Below, one piece after another: positions 5,453 through 6,068 of a stretch of DNA of 6,068 nt. The stretch covers positions 1 through 6,068 of the forward strand of contig JAUVIB010000212.1 of the NCBI GenBank assembly GCA_030592985.1, given 5' to 3'. The position numbers and the translations under genes are program-made. This DNA is from Calditrichaceae bacterium. GTDB lineage: Bacteria > Calditrichota > Calditrichia > Calditrichales > Calditrichaceae. A model generated the notes under the pieces. The model did not search any database and was not told where the DNA came from. It saw only the letters and a program-made list of their open reading frames with translations. Numbering within the stretch: position 1 is the stretch's first letter; each line of letters begins with the position of its first letter.

Positions 5453-6068
5453 TTATTTCACCCTAAGTGGGATATGCACATTAAAAGTACTTCCATCCGT
5501 TTTCTTTCCTACACTTCCTAAAGAACATGCCGAATATAAAACCTGTGGGTTCCCATCTTTATCAATTAATAATTGTGGACGTTCAAGATTACTTACTTTA
5601 ATTGTATCACCTGAATTTAATATCACTTGCTTCTTCATGAAGAAAGAATTATCAGGTTTTGTCCATTTAATGCCATCCAAGGACTCTAGTATGGCTAATC
5701 CCGGCTTTCCTTCTGTTATTTTTCCTGAAAAATCCTTGAACACTACATAGAATTTCCCATGCGTATTATGATACCAAACATAAGGATCTTCACCACTGGC
5801 AATGGTGCCATCTTCATTACGTATATCAAACACAAAATGATCTGTTGCTGTAAATGGTCCTGTTGGTGAGTTGGCTTCAGCTACACCATGGACTCCTCTC
5901 CAACCAGGATTGTAAAAGTTTCCTTTGAAGTATAATAAGTATTTTCCATCGGAAGGACGTTGAACAACTGAAGGATTAACTACAATTATATTATCAGGCT
6001 TAGGTTCTGTACCTTCTGGTGAGGGCTCAACAATGTAATCCGGTTTTACTCTTGTTCTTGGCGATAGA
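5453..6068 (-). CDS. Beta-propeller glycoside hydrolase-like protein, C-terminal part (5' end outside window)
   Basis: The minus-strand frame is open from the window edge to the TAA at 5455-5453, giving 204 visible residues; internal ATG/GTG codons are not needed as starts. Recognisable blocks are NPSVVQRPSDGKYLLYFKG (31-49), GVAEANSPTGPF (61-72), GEDPYVWYHNTHGKFYVVFK (92-111), LAILESLDGIKWTKP (124-138) and LERPQLLIDKDGNPQVLYSA (161-180). Successive short 'read-out of a display strand' blocks with EDP, SLDG..W and ERPQ motifs are typical of five-bladed propeller glycosidases of the GH43/GH117-like superfamily found in polysaccharide-degrading FCB bacteria. E93 or E162 could be active-site acids, but this is inference. 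The N-terminus, signal peptide and remaining catalytic residues are outside the window. The gene shares orientation and low GC with the peptidase and lipoprotein genes, and is followed by a candidate attC-like hairpin. Confidence 0.65.
   Translation of the reverse strand, partial: LSPRTRVKPDYIVEPSPEGTEPKPDNIIVVNPSVVQRPSDGKYLLYFKGNFYNPGWRGVHGVAEANSPTGPFTATDHFVFDIRNEDGTIASGEDPYVWYHNTHGKFYVVFKDFSGKITEGKPGLAILESLDGIKWTKPDNSFFMKKQVILNSGDTIKVSNLERPQLLIDKDGNPQVLYSACSLGSVGKKTDGSTFNVHIPLRVK

Overview
The window reads as a piece of a bacterial chromosome, probably from the Fibrobacterota-Chlorobiota-Bacteroidota (FCB) assemblage or a nearby candidate phylum. This is inference. It rests on a lipoprotein with an FISC-KK lipobox and Asp-box blades, on its VWRRKLS C-terminal tail of a kind common in FCB secreted proteins, and on a membrane protein with a PFGWDLTDNKTL motif that I associate with uncharacterised FCB proteins. 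No rRNA, tRNA, CRISPR array or transposase/integrase gene is visible.

Left part (1-2389, plus strand, moderate GC). The 3' end of a small integral membrane protein gene runs to 333 and is followed by a short intrinsic-terminator-like hairpin. A gene-free stretch (334-823) is filled with inverted repeats, including a candidate non-autonomous element at 391-559 bounded by GGGACAGG/CCTGTCCC. Next is a full-length bifunctional NAD(P)H-hydrate repair enzyme (NnrE epimerase fused to ADP-dependent NnrD dehydratase), best started at 824.

Junction (2390-2704). Two convergent transcription directions meet here. The stretch holds GC-rich, partly palindromic repeats built on ATGCGCC, followed by a candidate recombination site.

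Right part (2705-6068, minus strand, clearly AT-richer genes). Three cargo-like genes lie in the same orientation: a secreted M28-family zinc aminopeptidase, a lipoprotein beta-propeller with six Asp-boxes, and the C-terminal part of a beta-propeller glycosidase-like protein that runs off the window. All three look like secreted or envelope proteins, or degradative enzymes.

The most interesting signal is the layout of the gaps between these three genes. Shortly after each stop codon there is a GTATAAC-like box on the minus strand. About 120-140 bp further on, just before the next gene, there is an inverted GTTATAC-like box. One gap also holds a compact 69-bp imperfect hairpin with extra unpaired bases. 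This is the arrangement expected of attC sites in an integron cassette array, or of a CALIN (a cluster of attC sites lacking an integrase). If it is one, the integrase/attI end should lie beyond 6068. The internal L-boxes are weak at most of the sites, so the identification is a hypothesis. In addition, two of the gaps carry near-identical ~38-bp sequences directly upstream of the genes, whose length differences compensate. These could be half of an attC, a conserved promoter, or both.
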